DNA from: Anaerolineae bacterium
GTDB taxonomy: Bacteria > Chloroflexota > Anaerolineae > 4572-78 > J111
Reading direction: 5' to 3'
DNA length: 64,000 bases
Assembly: GCA_023151115.1 (NCBI GenBank)
Contig: JAKLJP010000015.1
Location: 104,197-168,196, forward strand
Part shown: one piece after another, positions 1 through 8,784 of the stretch
Position numbering within the stretch: position 1 is the stretch's first letter
Layout: every line of letters starts with the position of its first letter
The notes under the pieces: model-generated
Databases searched by the model: none
What the model saw: only the letters and a program-made list of their open reading frames with translations
What the model was told of the DNA's origin: nothing
Program-made: the position numbers and the translations under genes

Positions 1-1266
1 TAAATCTACCGAGGTCATGGTTCCGTCAACTTTTAAGGTGATCAATTCTGTGCCCAGGTCGGCTTCCATGGCATCCAGGATATCACGGGTTTGATACGCA
101 ATTGACTCCAGGGCCGCCCTGGCCAGATGGCCTCTATTGGTAAAACGGGTCAACCCAGCCATGACCCCGCGCGCATCACTGCGCCAGTAGGGAGCGAACA
201 GTCCATTAAAGGCCGGCACAAAGTAAACGTCGCCGTTGTCTTTGACGGTTTTAGCCAGCGCTTCAATATCGGCCATCTTCTCAATTAGCCCCAGGTTATC
301 ACGCAGCCATTCGATGATAAGGCCGGTAAAAGCGATCGAGCCTTCCAGGGCGTAAACGGTGGGTTGAGCGCCAAACTTATAGAAAACCGTTGTCAGCAGG
401 CCCTGCCGGGAGGGAACGATCCGAGTCCCGGTATTCATGATCACGAATGAGGCCCCATCATAGCTATTTTTTGTTTCAAGGGGGCTTAGACAAACCAGCC
501 CCACCGCCGCCGCCTGCTGCGAACCCAGGATGCCACAAATCGGCACGCTGCCTCCCAAAAACCCATCCGGTTGGGTGTAACCGTAGATGTTTGGATCGCT
601 GGAAGGACGAATTTCAGGCAGCATCCTTCTGGGAATGGTCAGCAGCCGGCAAATGTTGTCATTCCAGGTGGTTGTGGCTAAATTCATCAACATCGTCCGC
701 GAAGCATTGGTCACATCGGTGATATGAACCCCACTCTTGGTCCCGCCGGTCAGGTTCCAGACCAGCCAGGTATCCATATTCCCAAAAACAGCCTCACCCC
801 GTTCGGCCGCTTCGCGCAGTCCCTCTACATTATCCAGCAGCCATTTGAGCTTGGGGGCAGAGAAATAAGGCGTTACCGGCAGGCCCACTTGCAGCCGAAA
901 ACGATCTTGTCCACCCTCTCGCGCTAACTGCTGGCAAATTTCAACCGTCCGAATATCCCGCCAGACGATGGCATTATAGTAAGGTTTGCCCGTTGTTTTA
1001 TCCCAAACAACGGTAGTTTCACGTTGATTAGCCAGACCGATGGCGGCGATATCTCCGGCGTTGAGTCCGGCCTTACTCATGGCGCTTTTTATCACCACCT
1101 GGGTGTTGGCCCAGATTTCCAAAGGATAATGTTCCAGCCAGCCAGCTTCGGGGTGAATTTGGCGGTGCTTTAAGGTAGACTGGCTGACCACTTCGCCGAG
1201 ACGATTAAAGATAACACAACTGGTGTCGTGCGTGCTTTGGTCTATGGCAATAATGTACTTGGACAT
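1..1266 (-). CDS. Second glycerol kinase paralogue, probably catalytically dead (C-terminus cut by window edge)
   Basis: Reading leftward from ATG at 1266, 422 codons stay open to the window edge. The protein aligns along its whole length with the intact GlpK at 6488-8002, so it is an FGGY-family glycerol kinase homologue. The glycerol-pocket motifs QRET and PYFS and the nearby NAIVW are retained. The phosphate-1 motif, DQGTTSTR in the intact paralogue, reads DQSTHDTS here. The catalytic Asp of GDQQ is Ser249 (GSQQ). TYGTGCF has become SYDGASF, and VDGGMVYNN has become VDGTMTSVD. The fold is conserved but nearly every ATP contact and the general base are gone. It is the last visible gene of the glp operon, 45 bp after the methyltransferase-like gene. 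Family membership is certain. Loss of kinase activity is inferred from residues. It may be a glycerol sensor or a GlpK/GlpF partner. Confidence 0.9.
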   Translation of the reverse strand, partial: MSKYIIAIDQSTHDTSCVIFNRLGEVVSQSTLKHRQIHPEAGWLEHYPLEIWANTQVVIKSAMSKAGLNAGDIAAIGLANQRETTVVWDKTTGKPYYNAIVWRDIRTVEICQQLAREGGQDRFRLQVGLPVTPYFSAPKLKWLLDNVEGLREAAERGEAVFGNMDTWLVWNLTGGTKSGVHITDVTNASRTMLMNLATTTWNDNICRLLTIPRRMLPEIRPSSDPNIYGYTQPDGFLGGSVPICGILGSQQAAAVGLVCLSPLETKNSYDGASFVIMNTGTRIVPSRQGLLTTVFYKFGAQPTVYALEGSIAFTGLIIEWLRDNLGLIEKMADIEALAKTVKDNGDVYFVPAFNGLFAPYWRSDARGVMAGLTRFTNRGHLARAALESIAYQTRDILDAMEADLGTELITLKVDGTMTSVDL

Positions 1267-1311
1267 CCGTTATTCTATCGCCCGAAAGCTCCAATAATCC
1301 CCATATTACCT

Positions 1312-1971
1312 TTAGCCCAAACAAGCCGGGCAGTTTTCTGTTTCACTGACCTGATCCATGCGGGCCTCAGTTAACAGCTCAGGCGGACCGGCTACAAAGC
1401 CGGTTTGGCCGCACAGACAGGCATACCAGCCAAACTCCACTTTTGCCCAGGGCAAACGCAGCCCTAAATCCATCCATTCGACATCCAGCCGCCAGCGCGC
1501 ATTGGTGATCAAACCTCGGCAGCCTGCCGCCCGCAGTCGAGCTGCGTACAAACCTACGTGAGTGCAATGTCGCATTAAGAGTACGCCCAGCGTAATACCC
1601 CTAGGCCAGGGAATGGAGCGAGCATCGGCGCACAGAACGGTCAGGTTAGCAGGCAGCGGCCCCCGGTGAGCCAACAAGGCGGGCTGTATCTCAATCGCAT
1701 AAACGCACCTGGCAATCGCTGCCATCCGCCGGGCCAGCCGCAAATCACCTGCCCCAATATCCAGCACAACATCGTCAGGGCGGATATAACTCAAAACCGC
1801 TTGATAAGTCGGTTCATCATAGGGCGCCCAGCGTCTTTCCCACTCATCCAGACGACCGCCGACCGCTGACCACTGACCGCCGCCAGAATATTTGGCACAC
1901 CAATGACTGCTGTCGGCGGTCGTCTGTCGGCGGTCAATATTCCAGCCCATACGCCTGGGCCAGTAGTTCAA
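1312..1971 (-). CDS. Class I SAM-dependent methyltransferase-like protein
   Basis: The core has a Rossmann glycine motif (VVLDIGAGDLRLA, about residues 67-79), an acidic residue after strand 2 (YAIEIQ), and a strand-4-like CADARSIPW segment. This pattern suggests an AdoMet-binding methyltransferase of about 180-200 residues. The C-terminus is Cys-rich (CLCGQ, CPAC). The substrate is not recognisable. The frame overlaps the 3' end of glpC by 38 bp. Its first 50 or so codons read through a tandem-word palindrome (GACCGCCGAC units, about 1853-1945), so the true start is uncertain and probably lies inside or after that repeat. It sits between glpC and the second glpK, so it is likely co-transcribed with the glycerol operon, but its role there is unknown. 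Confidence 0.6.
   Translation of the reverse strand: MNYWPRRMGWNIDRRQTTADSSHWCAKYSGGGQWSAVGGRLDEWERRWAPYDEPTYQAVLSYIRPDDVVLDIGAGDLRLARRMAAIARCVYAIEIQPALLAHRGPLPANLTVLCADARSIPWPRGITLGVLLMRHCTHVGLYAARLRAAGCRGLITNARWRLDVEWMDLGLRLPWAKVEFGWYACLCGQTGFVAGPPELLTEARMDQVSETENCPACLG
1850..1946. repeat. Tandem-word palindrome at the glpC/methyltransferase junction
   Basis: Units of the form GACCGCCGACCGCTGACCACTGACC on one side and GTCGGCGGTCGTCTGTCGGCGGTC on the other can fold back on each other. The repeat starts at the glpC stop codon and extends into the annotated methyltransferase frame, which makes that gene's N-terminus doubtful. Confidence 0.6.
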
Positions 1972-3196
1972 CCGGATGGATCATCGTAGCGCCAGTGGCG
2001 TGGGCAATTTGCCAACGACAGGTTTCGCTGTCGCAAACAGCCACCTTTGAGCCGGAGGCTTTGACCTGATCGAAAACACGTTTGCCGACATCCATCCCAA
2101 TCTGATATTTTTCTTTCTTATAGCCATACGTCCCGGCAATACCGCAGCAGTCGGCCTGGACATGCTGAATTTTGACGCCGGGGATCATCTCCATCAAATC
2201 AATGGCCGGCAGGCCCATATTGTGGGCTTTGAGCTGGCAGGGTGAATGGTAGGGCAGGGTCGCTTCTACAGGTTTGAAATCGGTTTTGAGTTGACCGGCA
2301 TCGGCCAGGTCGAGCAGAAACTCACAAATATCGTAGGTTTGCTGAGCCACCAGTTCAAAAGGTTCAGTATTCAAGTCGAGAATATGACGATAATCGGATT
2401 TGAGCGAGAGGGTGCAGCTTGTCGAGGTGCCGACAATGGGGATGCCCTGGCGGGCATACTTGACCAATGAGTTGACATTTTTTTCAGCGTTGTGGCAGGC
2501 TGCCTCAAATTCGGCGTTGGAAAGCATCGGCAGGCCGCAGCAAACTTGCTCCGGTATAATCACCTCAAAGCCGTTATGTTCCAGCACGGCCAGGGCGGCT
2601 TTGCCCACGCGTGGCTCAAAATAAGCCGTGCTGCAACCGTGGAAATAAACCACCTGTTTGCCGGTCTTTTTGCGCCCATTCGCTTTTTGGTAGACGCCCT
2701 TGTACCAGCCGCGAAAGGTCTCGAACGAAAAAGGCGGTAGCGGCGCATCGCGGTGAACGCCCATCACCGCCTCGGCCAGAATCCGCAGCGGTTTCAAATG
2801 GGCCATAAAGTTAGCAATCGGCGCGACCGGGCTGGCCAATTTGCCCATTAACTCGGACCGGCCTAACAGGCGGTTTCGCAGCGGAATACCCCGGCGCTGG
2901 TACAGTTTGTAGCGGGCCTTGGCATTCATCTCCATCACTTTGACTTCGTGCGGGCAAACCATCGTGCAGACGCCGCAGCCGCTGCAATAATCCAGGCTGT
3001 CATCCACCGAAATTTCTTTGGGGTTGCGGAATCGCTGCGCCTGCGGCCCCACAAATTTGGGGCCGGGAAATTTGGGGGTAACGTTAGAAACCGGGCAGTG
3101 AGAGGTGCAAATATTACACTTAACGCACAAATCGGCGCTGTTTTGAACTTGATGCCAGATGGACAACGTGACGTCATCCAAAGTTTCTGTGCTCAC
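1934..3196 (-). CDS. glpC: Anaerobic glycerol-3-phosphate dehydrogenase subunit C
   Basis: This is the membrane-associated iron-sulfur subunit that passes electrons from GlpAB to the quinone pool. Two ferredoxin-type [4Fe-4S] motifs lie near the N-terminus (CVKCNICTSHCP, about residue 24, and CSGCGVCTMVCP, about residue 71). Two CCG cysteine-rich domains follow (HGCS...VCCGLP, about 187-223, and HSPCQ...DCCGIAG, about 317-356). The 420-aa length is normal for the family. The start is GTG at 3196 with a GAGGAG Shine-Dalgarno 8 nt upstream. It is last in the glpA-glpB-glpC order, 128 bp after glpB, and the gap is filled by a tandem-word palindrome. Confidence 0.95.
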   Translation of the reverse strand: MSTETLDDVTLSIWHQVQNSADLCVKCNICTSHCPVSNVTPKFPGPKFVGPQAQRFRNPKEISVDDSLDYCSGCGVCTMVCPHEVKVMEMNAKARYKLYQRRGIPLRNRLLGRSELMGKLASPVAPIANFMAHLKPLRILAEAVMGVHRDAPLPPFSFETFRGWYKGVYQKANGRKKTGKQVVYFHGCSTAYFEPRVGKAALAVLEHNGFEVIIPEQVCCGLPMLSNAEFEAACHNAEKNVNSLVKYARQGIPIVGTSTSCTLSLKSDYRHILDLNTEPFELVAQQTYDICEFLLDLADAGQLKTDFKPVEATLPYHSPCQLKAHNMGLPAIDLMEMIPGVKIQHVQADCCGIAGTYGYKKEKYQIGMDVGKRVFDQVKASGSKVAVCDSETCRWQIAHATGATMIHPVELLAQAYGLEY

Positions 3197-3211
3197 AAAA
3201 AGACTCCTCGT

Positions 3212-3318
3212 TAGTAGTAACCAGTAGTCAGTAATCAGTAGCCAGTAATCAGTGGTTAGTAGATAATTGAACTGTTTACTGATAACTGCTCACTGATAAC
3301 TGTTCACTGGTTACTGTT
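3212..3318. repeat. Tandem-word palindrome between glpB and glpC
   Basis: Left half: repeated CAGTAATCAGT/CAGTAGTCAGT words. Right half: repeated ACTGATAACTG/CACTGGTTACTG words. The halves can pair into a long imperfect hairpin. The same word recurs near 16175 and 45860. Confidence 0.7.
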
Positions 3319-3324
3319 CCTTGC

Positions 3325-4590
3325 CTAACTTATCTGCTTGACCACCGCTGCCGCCGTAGCCACAGCCAGGCCATCTCCGGTGCGGCCGTGCGCCCATTCT
3401 GACTCGGCCAGGACTGCCCCAATGGCGTACAAATTTTCGGCCAGCGGGCCAGCGCTGCCATTAACCGGGTTCAGGCGCTCATTAACTTTGACCCCATAAT
3501 TAAAAACGGGCTGACCCTGGGGCGAGACAAAATGCGGGTTGAACCACTTGTGCCGGTTTGTTTCGGCGGTAATGGGCAGGCCAAAAACCTGCTCGGTCAC
3601 ACGACCATCTTGATGGGCTGCCAGGCCGCCGCCAAAAAGGCCGCCGGTGGCTAAAACATAATGCTGGGCCTGAATCGGCTTGAGGCGGCTGACGGTTTCC
3701 AGTTGCACTTGCGTTACCCGGCCGTCCTCAATGGTTCCGGCCACGATTTTGCCGTTGAGGATTAACTTTCCGCCCGCCTGCAAAAAAGCCTCTTTCAAAG
3801 TCTCGTACAATCGCCGGCCCGGTATCGAAGGCGGCAGGGCGCTAATCTCAAACACAGGTTTGTCCAGCCCCTTTTCCAGGTCAGCGACCACTTCACGATG
3901 TTGTTTCACGCCTAACATCGCCGGAAAGCCAATTCGCTGATACCCTTTGCTTTTGCTTTTGACGGCCTTGATGACCTCACGCCTGAACTCCACTTTTTCA
4001 AAGGCGTGAGCAACTTCCGTCGGGACCACATCCACTTTGCCGGCTCTGGGAATGGTCACGTCAATCAGGCAAGGTTCAGATTTTACTAAATCTTGCTCGT
4101 TGAGGTTTTGGCTAATCAAGGTGGGGTAAAAATCACGCATCTGACTGAAACCCACAATAAGTATGCTTTCCCCGGTGCTCAATTCGCCTTTGGCCAGCGA
4201 GGCCGGGGCCAGGCACGTCGGATGGACGGCTCCGGCGGCGCTGGGCAGTAACCAATTGTGGTTGAAGTCGCCCTGGTAATCCAGGCCGTATTGGTTGACC
4301 AGTTTGAGGAAGTTATTGATTCCGGCTTCCAGGTTCGCTCGCCCCACCAGGCCGTAAGGATGATTGGGCCGCTCGGCCAAAAAGGCATCCAGTTTACTGG
4401 CCGGGTTCTTGACCGGCTCCATCGAATCGGCTGGTTGAAAACCCAATACATCAATACAGCCGGAGGCTAACAGCAGCGCCCCAATGCCGGTGGCGGTTAC
4501 TAAAACTTTTTGATTATTCTGGGCCAGTTGGCAGGCTGTGGTCAGCCCGGACAACCCGGCCCCAATGACAACAACATCATAGCGAGACAT
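3325..4590 (-). CDS. glpB: Anaerobic glycerol-3-phosphate dehydrogenase subunit B
   Basis: A flavoprotein partner of GlpA in the GlpABC complex. The N-terminal dinucleotide-binding motif VVVIGAGLSGLTTA (about residues 6-19) is followed by the ATGIGALLLASGCIDVLG segment typical of GlpB. Further conserved blocks are PAMLGV, LPPSIPGRRL and YVLATGGLFGGG. The 421-aa length fits the family. The start is ATG 4590 with AGGA 8 nt upstream. It lies 80 bp after glpA, and the gap is a GTAGGAAGTAGG-word palindrome. Together with GlpA and GlpC it oxidises sn-glycerol 3-phosphate to dihydroxyacetone phosphate. Confidence 0.94.
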   Translation of the reverse strand: MSRYDVVVIGAGLSGLTTACQLAQNNQKVLVTATGIGALLLASGCIDVLGFQPADSMEPVKNPASKLDAFLAERPNHPYGLVGRANLEAGINNFLKLVNQYGLDYQGDFNHNWLLPSAAGAVHPTCLAPASLAKGELSTGESILIVGFSQMRDFYPTLISQNLNEQDLVKSEPCLIDVTIPRAGKVDVVPTEVAHAFEKVEFRREVIKAVKSKSKGYQRIGFPAMLGVKQHREVVADLEKGLDKPVFEISALPPSIPGRRLYETLKEAFLQAGGKLILNGKIVAGTIEDGRVTQVQLETVSRLKPIQAQHYVLATGGLFGGGLAAHQDGRVTEQVFGLPITAETNRHKWFNPHFVSPQGQPVFNYGVKVNERLNPVNGSAGPLAENLYAIGAVLAESEWAHGRTGDGLAVATAAAVVKQIS

Positions 4591-4602
4591 AGAACTTTCC
4601 TA

Positions 4603-4682
4603 TAAGTAGGAAGTAAGAAGTAGGGAGTAGGAAGTAGGGAGTAAGAAAGAGGTTCTCTAATTTCTTACTTCTAATTTCTTGT
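4603..4682. repeat. GTAGGAAGTAGGGAGTAAG-word hairpin between glpA and glpB
   Basis: A purine-rich tandem word (AGTAGGA/AGTAAGA) followed by a pyrimidine-rich complement (TTTCTTACTTCTAATTTC) lets the intergenic RNA fold. The same word occurs downstream of the thioredoxin gene at 11778-11845. Confidence 0.6.
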
Positions 4683-6293
4683 TTCTAATTCAAAGTACCC
4701 TTCCGTTTCCACTTCGCCGATGCGGCCCCTATCCAGGCCGCTTAACTCGGTGGGTAGTTTGTCCAGGCCCAATAGACCCAGATAGATGCCTTCGTCAAGC
4801 TGCATTTGGCGCAAATGCTGGCCCCACAGCACCGATTGGACACCTTTCCAGCGTTCCTGCAAAAAGTCCACCAGAGCTTTGTTGGTTTCGGGCGCCGAAA
4901 GCCGCTTGTACTCGTTCATAATGCCGGCAGCCCGATAGGTGCAAAAACCGCCCTGGCAAGGCCCCATCCCCAGGCGCAAATCGCGCCGCAGATTATTGAT
5001 TATGTTGGTTGGATCGTGGGCCAGATGCTCTTCGATTTGCGGGCGGGTAACCAATTCACACTCGCAGATAAGCTGGCCGCTCCATTCGCCTGATTCGATT
5101 TTTTCCAGGCGTTGGCCCAAGGTATAAAATTTCTTGTCGCCGGGACTTTTGAGAACCGTGGTGGCCGTCTGGCAGGGTCGCTCAGTACCCAGTTTCTTGC
5201 AGACCAGGTCCACCGTCTCTTCGGCCATCAGGCGGTAAGTGGTCCACTTGCCGCCTGTAATTGTGATAAAATTGTCTACCCCGTCGCGCGGGGTGTGGTC
5301 AAGCAGGGTGTACTTGCGGGTCACATCACGCAGGTCGGCTCCCTCGGCTTTTTCCTGGTACAGCGGACGGACCCCGGCCCAGGCTCGCAGCGCCCGAAAT
5401 TGCTTAAAACTGGGGACCAGCTTCTCGCCTTCATCTAGCATCAATTGTACTTCCCAATCCTCAATAGCATACTTATCCGGGTCGGCCACCCTCACCGAGG
5501 TGGTCCCAATCACCGCCACCGAAGCAATGGGCACAATAATATCGCCATCGTGCGGCTTAATACAGCGATTGACCACCGTGTTGACCATGCGATAGTTCAT
5601 GGCCACCATCGTCCCCTTACCGGCATAAACGGTCACATCACAGCCGGCCATGTGGGCAATCTGCCCGCCCCAGGCCCCGGCGGCGCTGACCACCAGATCA
5701 GCTTCGATGATAACTTCTTCGCCGGTAACAACGTTTTGAGCCACTGCCCCGGTTACTTTGCCGTTGCTGACCAGCATGTTGACAATTTTGTGATAGGTCA
5801 AAACTTCGGCGCCGTACTCCTGGGCCGATTCGACCAGCGCCTTGCAGGCTTCCCACGTTTCCACACTGGCGTCGGGCACGGTGAAGGCGCGGGTCATTTT
5901 TGGGTTCAAAAAAGGTTCCCGGCGCAGCGCTTCGCCGGGGGAAATTTCTTCAACGGGAATGCCGACTTTCTGGCAGGCCGTGTAAAATTCGTCGGTAAAA
6001 TCAAGGGGGTCGCCCGGCACACTGACAAACAAACCGCCGGTGTCCTCGATGCAGTGGGGCATGATTTTGCGTAAAATAAAATTTTCTTCGATACACTCAC
6101 GGGCTGCATCTGAGTCGTTTACGGCGTAGCGACCGCCGCTGTGCAGTAACCCGTGAAAGCGCCCCGAAGTGCCGTAGGATAAGGCCCCCCGCTCTACCAG
6201 CAGGCATTTGAAGCCGCGTTGGGCCAAATCGAACAGGATGCCACAGCCTGTCGCCCCTCCGCCAATAACTAAAACTTCGGTTGATTTTTTCAT
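4671..6293 (-). CDS. glpA: Anaerobic glycerol-3-phosphate dehydrogenase subunit A
   Basis: The catalytic FAD subunit. Residues 6-20 carry the FAD-binding motif VLVIGGGATGCGILF. The DAO-type oxidoreductase fold runs to about residue 380 and includes GRFHGLLHSGGRYAV and the C-terminal ITGGKWTTYRLMAE block. A BFD-like [2Fe-2S] domain follows at about 405-460, with Cys pairs in ICECE and GPCQGGFC. At 540 aa it matches the GlpA length and is clearly not the aerobic GlpD type, because of the BFD domain and the adjacent glpB and glpC. No strong Shine-Dalgarno precedes ATG 6293. A hairpin and a second palindrome separate it from glpK. Confidence 0.95.
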   Translation of the reverse strand: MKKSTEVLVIGGGATGCGILFDLAQRGFKCLLVERGALSYGTSGRFHGLLHSGGRYAVNDSDAARECIEENFILRKIMPHCIEDTGGLFVSVPGDPLDFTDEFYTACQKVGIPVEEISPGEALRREPFLNPKMTRAFTVPDASVETWEACKALVESAQEYGAEVLTYHKIVNMLVSNGKVTGAVAQNVVTGEEVIIEADLVVSAAGAWGGQIAHMAGCDVTVYAGKGTMVAMNYRMVNTVVNRCIKPHDGDIIVPIASVAVIGTTSVRVADPDKYAIEDWEVQLMLDEGEKLVPSFKQFRALRAWAGVRPLYQEKAEGADLRDVTRKYTLLDHTPRDGVDNFITITGGKWTTYRLMAEETVDLVCKKLGTERPCQTATTVLKSPGDKKFYTLGQRLEKIESGEWSGQLICECELVTRPQIEEHLAHDPTNIINNLRRDLRLGMGPCQGGFCTYRAAGIMNEYKRLSAPETNKALVDFLQERWKGVQSVLWGQHLRQMQLDEGIYLGLLGLDKLPTELSGLDRGRIGEVETEGYFELETRN

Positions 6294-6330
6294 AAGTCAA
6301 ATATCTGCTGTCGGAACATGTTTTCCACAG

Positions 6331-6366
6331 ATAGGGGGAAGGAAAAGCCTGTTTCCTTCCCCCTAT
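6331..6366. repeat. Perfect 15-bp hairpin between glpK and glpA
   Basis: Arms ATAGGGGGAAGGAAA (6331-6345) and its exact complement (6352-6366) enclose a 6-nt loop. No U-run follows on the minus strand, so it is more likely an mRNA stability or processing hairpin in the glp transcript than a terminator. Confidence 0.8.
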
Positions 6367-6418
6367 TCGATTAGTCACGCCATCATCACTAACAGGCAAG
6401 TTTTGAGGTTTTCAGGTA

Positions 6419-6449
6419 TCTCATTCCCAAACGGAATTTGGGAACGAGA
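6419..6449. repeat. Small palindrome with 3-nt loop downstream of glpK
   Basis: TCTCATTCCCAAAC, loop GGA, ATTTGGGAACGAGA. It has the same architecture (arm-AAAC-NNN-GTTT-arm) as the two palindromes at 35950-36005, which suggests one family of mobile palindromes. Confidence 0.6.
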
Positions 6450-6487
6450 TGACCCTGTCTACCTACTACTTACTACCGTCTACCTGC

Positions 6488-8002
6488 TTAATGTTCCACC
6501 CAGTCAAAGGTGCGGGTGACTGCCTTCTTCCACTGTTTGTACAGGTCGGTGCTGGCTTTGCTGCCTGGGGTCGGTTCCCAGGTTTTGTCCATGCCCCAGT
6601 TGGCCCGCATTTCGTCGGTGTTCTTCCAGAAGCCAACGGCCAGACCGGCGGCGTAGGCCGCGCCGAGGGCAGTGGTTTCAGCCACCTTAGGCCGCACCAC
6701 CGGTACGCCTAACACATCGGCCTGGAACTGCATGAGCAGGTTGTTGTAAACCATGCCACCGTCAACCTTGAGCGCGGTCAATGGCACGCCGGAATCGGCG
6801 TTCATAGCGTCGAGTACTTCACGGGTCTGAAAGGCGGTGGCTTCCAGGGCGGCGCGGGCAAAATGTCCCCGGTTAACATAGCGGGTCAACCCGGCAATTA
6901 CGCCACGGGCGTCGTTTTTCCAATAGGGGGCAAAGAGGCCGGAGAAGGCCGGGACAAAATAAATGCCGCCGTTATCTTCGACAGTCCGAGCCAGGTCTTC
7001 CACATCAGATGATTTTTCAATCAACTTGAGGTTGTCACGCAGCCACTGCACCAGGGCGCCGGTGATGGCAATGGAGCCTTCCAGAGCGTAAACCGTTGGC
7101 TCGTCGCCAAATTTGTAACAGGCGGTGGTCAGCAGTCCGCTCTTGGAGGGGACAATGTCGGTGCCGGTGTTGAGGATCATGAAACAGCCGGTGCCGTAAG
7201 TGTTTTTGGCTTCGCCGGGGCTGAAGCAGGCTTGACCTACCGTTGCGGCTTGTTGGTCGCCCAGGTCACCGCAGACGGGGATGCGCCCACCAAAGGGGCC
7301 ATCAGGCAGGGTGTAGCCGTAAATCTTGGGGTCGCTGGAAGGGCGAATTTCAGGCAGCATAGACTTGGGGATGGTCATAGCGGCGCAAATCTTATCATCC
7401 CAATGAGTCCCATCCAGGTCCATGAGCATGGTCCGGGAAGCGTTGGTCACATCGGTAACATGCGCGCCGCCGTTGGGGCCGCCGGTTAGATTCCAGATAA
7501 CCCAGGTATCAATGTTACCAAAAATTGCGTCGCCTTTTTCCGCAGCTTCGCGCAGGCCGGGCACATTATCCAGCAGCCACTTCACTTTGGGGCCGGAAAA
7601 GTAGGTAGCCAGGGGCAAACCCACCTGGGCGCGGAAGCGATCTTGGCCGCCATCTTTGGCCAGTTCATTACAGATTTTGTCGGTGCGGGTATCTTGCCAG
7701 ACCAGCGCATTATGATACGGCTTGCCTGTTTTTTTGTCCCAGACCACCGTGGTTTCGCGTTGATTGGTGACGCCCACCGCAGCAATATCGGCGGCGGTAA
7801 TGCCGGCTTTTTGTAGAGCGCCTTTGATGACATCCTGGGTGCGCGCCCAAATTTCCATGGGGTCATGCTCAACCCAGCCGGGTTGAGGGTAGATTTGCTC
7901 GTGCTCCATTTGATGGAGGCCGACCGACTCACCGGCGTGATTAAAGATCATACAACGGGTACTGGTGGTACCCTGGTCTATAGCGGCCACGTATTTAGCC
8001 AT
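6488..8002 (-). CDS. glpK: Glycerol kinase
   Basis: Phosphorylates glycerol to sn-glycerol 3-phosphate with ATP in the cytoplasm. All diagnostic residues are present: phosphate-1 motif DQGTTSTR (about residues 9-16), [10 protein letters not shown] with the substrate Arg-Glu, [11 protein letters not shown] with the substrate Tyr, GDQQAA with the catalytic Asp, NTYGTGCF, and VDGGMVYNN for adenine binding. At 504 aa it is full length. The start is ATG 8002 with GGAG 8 nt upstream. It lies between dhaL and glpA in the same direction, so it is co-expressed with the importer and the G3P dehydrogenase. It is the intact counterpart of the degenerate copy at 1-1266. Confidence 0.97.
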   Translation of the reverse strand: MAKYVAAIDQGTTSTRCMIFNHAGESVGLHQMEHEQIYPQPGWVEHDPMEIWARTQDVIKGALQKAGITAADIAAVGVTNQRETTVVWDKKTGKPYHNALVWQDTRTDKICNELAKDGGQDRFRAQVGLPLATYFSGPKVKWLLDNVPGLREAAEKGDAIFGNIDTWVIWNLTGGPNGGAHVTDVTNASRTMLMDLDGTHWDDKICAAMTIPKSMLPEIRPSSDPKIYGYTLPDGPFGGRIPVCGDLGDQQAATVGQACFSPGEAKNTYGTGCFMILNTGTDIVPSKSGLLTTACYKFGDEPTVYALEGSIAITGALVQWLRDNLKLIEKSSDVEDLARTVEDNGGIYFVPAFSGLFAPYWKNDARGVIAGLTRYVNRGHFARAALEATAFQTREVLDAMNADSGVPLTALKVDGGMVYNNLLMQFQADVLGVPVVRPKVAETTALGAAYAAGLAVGFWKNTDEMRANWGMDKTWEPTPGSKASTDLYKQWKKAVTRTFDWVEH

Positions 8003-8150
8003 AATTGTTTCTCCTTCAACATTGAATAATGAGTTGTCACGTCATGGTGACAGATTTGTTTTAATAACAAGTTACAGAAGCACAGTTGTAGCAATTAACA
8101 ACACCTGCTACCTTGCTACCTGTTACTTACTACTTTGCTACCGGATAACC

Positions 8151-8777
8151 TTAAGCCCAGATATCCGCCGCCGCTTTGAGCATCAAATAAGAGGAAGTTG
8201 CGCCGGGGTCTTGATGCCCAATGCTACGTTCGCCCAGGTAGCTGGCACGACCTTTTTTGGCTTGTAGGGGGATGGTATTTTTCATCCCCTCTTCAGCCGC
8301 GGCCACACCCTTTTGCAGGATTGTCTGTAGATCGTTGTTATCAGCTAACGCCTGTTTCATGGCCTCAAGCGCCGGTTTTTGGGCATCTACCATGGTTTTG
8401 TCGTTCAGTTCGGCTTTGCCGCGCTGCACAATACCCTCCAACCCAGCCTCAAATAAGGCGACCACGTCGGCCGGCCCCAACTCGTTTTTGTTGACGCAGG
8501 CCGTGCTGGCCCGCATAAAAAAGGTGCCATACAACGGGCCGGAAGCGCCGCCCACGGTTCGAATCAGGGCCATGGCCACCGTTTTCAGAACGCTGCTGAT
8601 ATCGGGTGGGTTAGTCTTAGCCAAATCGGCTTTGACAGCCTGAAAGCCCCGATCCATATTGATGCCATGATCGGCGTCACCTATATTGGAGTCGAGTTGG
8701 GTCAGGTATTGTTTGTTGTCGGCGTAGACTTGGGCTAGCGCATCAATCCAGGCTAAAAGGTTATCTCGGTTGACCAT
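8151..8777 (-). CDS. dhaL: Dihydroxyacetone kinase, DhaL (nucleotide-binding) subunit
   Basis: The ADP-binding subunit of dihydroxyacetone kinase. The metal-binding acidic motif NIGDADHGINMDRG (about residues 27-40) and the later LIRTVGGASGPLYGTFF and RASYLGERSIGHQDPGATS segments are diagnostic. I start at ATG 8777 rather than the upstream in-frame codon at 8825. The 8777 start begins 8 bp after the dhaK stop and has GGGGAG 12 nt upstream. It pairs with DhaK just upstream. No DhaM phosphotransferase partner is visible, so the phosphoryl donor (PEP relay or ATP) is open. Confidence 0.93.
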   Translation of the reverse strand: MVNRDNLLAWIDALAQVYADNKQYLTQLDSNIGDADHGINMDRGFQAVKADLAKTNPPDISSVLKTVAMALIRTVGGASGPLYGTFFMRASTACVNKNELGPADVVALFEAGLEGIVQRGKAELNDKTMVDAQKPALEAMKQALADNNDLQTILQKGVAAAEEGMKNTIPLQAKKGRASYLGERSIGHQDPGATSSYLMLKAAADIWA

Positions 8778-8784
8778 AGTACAG

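Noticed and set aside
3212..3318. Short repeated words that might suggest a CRISPR array
   Set aside because: Words are 6-10 nt, imperfect, without unique spacers of constant length, and fold back on themselves. No cas genes are in the window.
3312..4590. Aerobic GlpD-type dehydrogenase instead of GlpABC
   Set aside because: Three separate subunits with BFD, GlpB-type FAD and CCG/ferredoxin domains are present, which is the anaerobic complex.
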